Shown: in pieces, positions 62,647 through 64,000 of the stretch
Position numbering within the stretch: the first letter of the stretch is position 1
Layout of the letters: each line of letters begins with the position of its first letter
NCBI RefSeq assembly: GCF_000003855.2
Contig: NW_003101677.1
Location: 1,347,506 to 1,411,505, forward strand
Direction of reading: 5' to 3'
From: Blastomyces gilchristii SLH14081
Lineage: Eukaryota; Ascomycota; Eurotiomycetes; Onygenales; Ajellomycetaceae
Length of the DNA: 64,000 bases
The notes under the pieces: generated by a model
Seen by the model: the letters and a program-made list of their open reading frames with translations, nothing else
The model's database searches: none
Told to the model about the DNA's origin: nothing
Made by a program: the position numbers and the translations under genes

Positions 62647-63470
62647 TCACTTCTCATTCTTCTTCTTCTTCTTCTTCTTCTTCTTCTCCTTCTTCTCATC
62701 TGAAATGATAATCATCTCAAAATCTCTCTTCACTGCCTTCTCAGAGAAGGGTTTCTGCTGCTCTCTCTCAGCCAGGTCAACCTGCACCTCAAAATCCCGC
62801 ATTTCCTGGTCTGCTGCCTCGGGTTCCACCTCAGTGGCAAGCAGATTGACATGCTCAGAGAGCAGGGCTGCCTCCTCAATGTCCTGGATCATGGAGCGCA
62901 TTTGAGATCTGAACAAGGCCTCAATCCCCTTCTCCTCTGTCAGCTCCTGCTAATCAATTAGAGAACAGAAGTGTTATCAAAAATTGTTATCTCTTAATAA
63001 AAACTTACCAGTTTTGGCTTCTTTGTCTTCTACTCTAATACCTTCTCAATCTTCTTCTGCTGCTGTTTATTTGTAGTAACACTCTTCTTCTCTCTCTCTC
63101 TCTTCATCTTAGCCTCAAATCATTCTCAGAACTTCTTCTGATTTCACTGCTGCTGTATGAGACTCTTCACTGTCTTCTTTTTCAATCTCTCACAGGCAGT
63201 GTCATCTGCATTATTTCTATACTTAGTTCAGTCTAAATCTATCAGAAGCATTACTTAAAATCATTATCATTCTGCTCTCTTGCAGAGCCTCTTCAAGGCA
63301 TTATAACATGCCTTGTGATCTGTCTCCCCGCGCTTGAATGCCTCCTTCTCCTCTTCCTCCAATCTGTGATGGTGCTCACGCGCCTTGGTGGTCTGCAGGA
63401 CTGCAGAATATTTGAAGAGAGATGACATGATTGGTTTTGATAAGCGTTGAAGAGGGGTGAAGGCAGGCAA
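62647..63470 (-). pseudogene. unidentified multi-exon coding relic
   Basis: On the - strand: segment 63470-63267 (67 codons; SSLFKYSAVLQTTKAREHHH, KACYNALKRLCKRAE), a middle segment at about 63230-63015 (NADDTACERLKKKTVKSL; FEAKMKREREKK), then an intron with GTAAGT near 63012 and TTAGCAG near 62951. The last segment is 62950-62647 (ELTEEKGIEALFRSQMRSM .. EQQKPFSEKAVKRDFEMI), ending in a Lys-rich run encoded by a CTT-type microsatellite. The ends keep normal composition, while the middle has TGA stops and a TAG. It is a charged, helical protein of unknown family. It could be a host gene or an accessory gene of a transposon. Confidence 0.45.
62653..62699. repeat. CTT microsatellite
   Basis: A near-perfect (CTT)n array encodes a Lys-rich C terminus on the - strand. 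Confidence 0.85.
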
Positions 63471-63480
63471 TGATATGATG

Positions 63481-63487
63481 ATAATAG

Positions 63488-63542
<55 letters not shown>

Positions 63543-63592
63543 AATGATAATGATGATAATGATAGTAATGATGATGATGATGATGATGATGA
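63481..63592. repeat. GAT/AAT triplet microsatellite
   Basis: About 37 triplets, mainly GAT with AAT and AGT interruptions. The poly-His, poly-Ser and poly-Ile frames on the - strand here are repeat artefacts. Confidence 0.95.
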
Positions 63593-64000
63593 AAGGAGAA
63601 GTGCATCAGAATATATTATTGACTTATCAAACATAAAGAGACAAAGAAACTATTAACAGCTTTCAGAGATGTACAGAAATGACTACAGTGTTGCATAGCA
63701 ACATTATCTTCATTCAATGCATGCACTATTGATATTCTTTGTATACATTTATCATATAATCTATATCAGGGATACATGCAGAAAACAGATCTTTGTTACT
63801 AGGAAGAATGATTGCAGTGATTCTCTGTTTTCATATTATAAAGATAAGTTATTCTCATTTCTTTCTTCTCTCTTTTCTCTTCTTCTTCAATCCATCACTA
63901 AGTTCAAGCTGGTATGAAAACTATTAAAACACTCATAGAAACCCTCAAATTGAAGAGTATAAACTAATCAAATTTTAAATGCAGATGAATCAAAATAATT
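63593..64000. other. AT-rich end of window, nothing recognised
   Basis: Short frames only (for example 63717-63917 on +). No motif, repeat match or RNA structure was noticed. Confidence 0.5.

Noticed and set aside
63293..63634. Poly-Ser and poly-His open frames on -
   Set aside because: They are artefacts of the GAT/AAT microsatellite at 63481-63592; only the part below 63470 shows non-repetitive coding character.

Overview
The window looks like nuclear DNA of a filamentous ascomycete (Pezizomycotina). The genes have short GT-AG introns with CTAAC/CTGAC branch sites. The kinase is of a fungal SRPK-like type and its neighbour carries an RTC4-like domain. The repeats are Ty3/Gypsy chromoviruses, Ty1/Copia, a Tad1-like LINE, tRNA-derived SINEs and hAT elements. 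I cannot name the species. Most of the window is AT-rich transposon wreckage in which CC, GG and CG are almost absent while CA and TG remain common, a RIP-like signature that is not the classical CpA-centred one.

Layout. 1-1884: degenerate repeats ending in an (AAT)n-tailed element and a 230-bp hAT fragment. 1885-8047: a gene island of normal composition. It holds a promoter-like region with a TATA box, a dead four-exon Myb/SANT plus RTC4-like gene on + (3401-6254, nine in-frame TGA codons, no TAA or TAG), and an intact two-exon protein kinase on - (7985-6435). The two genes are convergent. 8048-36777: a Ty1/Copia element (flanking LTR ends at 8048 and 36722) split by two Ty3/Gypsy chromoviruses, A (9029-17574, TSD TATAT) and B (20056-35077, TSD TACAT). 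B is itself split by a third copy, C, in reverse orientation (24711-31956, TSD AACAG). Smaller insertions sit in A and B: a 376-bp (TTA)n-ended element, a tRNA-headed SINE, and two 506-bp hAT-type MITEs with 8-bp TSDs. 36778-36870: an unmutated sliver that may be the displaced flank of the gene island.

36871-50362: unassigned coding relics, a probable CACTA/Plavaka-like transposase relic (40.5-42.8 kb), and a second, different Gypsy element on - (about 46.4-50.3 kb). 50363-53610: the truncated 5' part of a fourth copy (D) of the A/B/C family. 53611-54330: a normal-composition sliver with a 153-bp-offset repeat. 54331-59402: a Tad1-like LINE whose ORF1 is broken by a nearly unmutated SINE (55543-55911) and whose reverse transcriptase is cut at 59402 by a hAT transposon on - (59403 to about 62.5 kb). 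62.6-63.5 kb: an unidentified multi-exon coding relic on - and triplet microsatellites.

The kinase is the only gene I judge functional. I found no operon-like or defence-like system. The most unusual signals are the CpC/CpG-type mutational signature, its leak into the Myb-RTC4 gene as TGA-only stops, and the escape of elements of about 500 bp or less from it.
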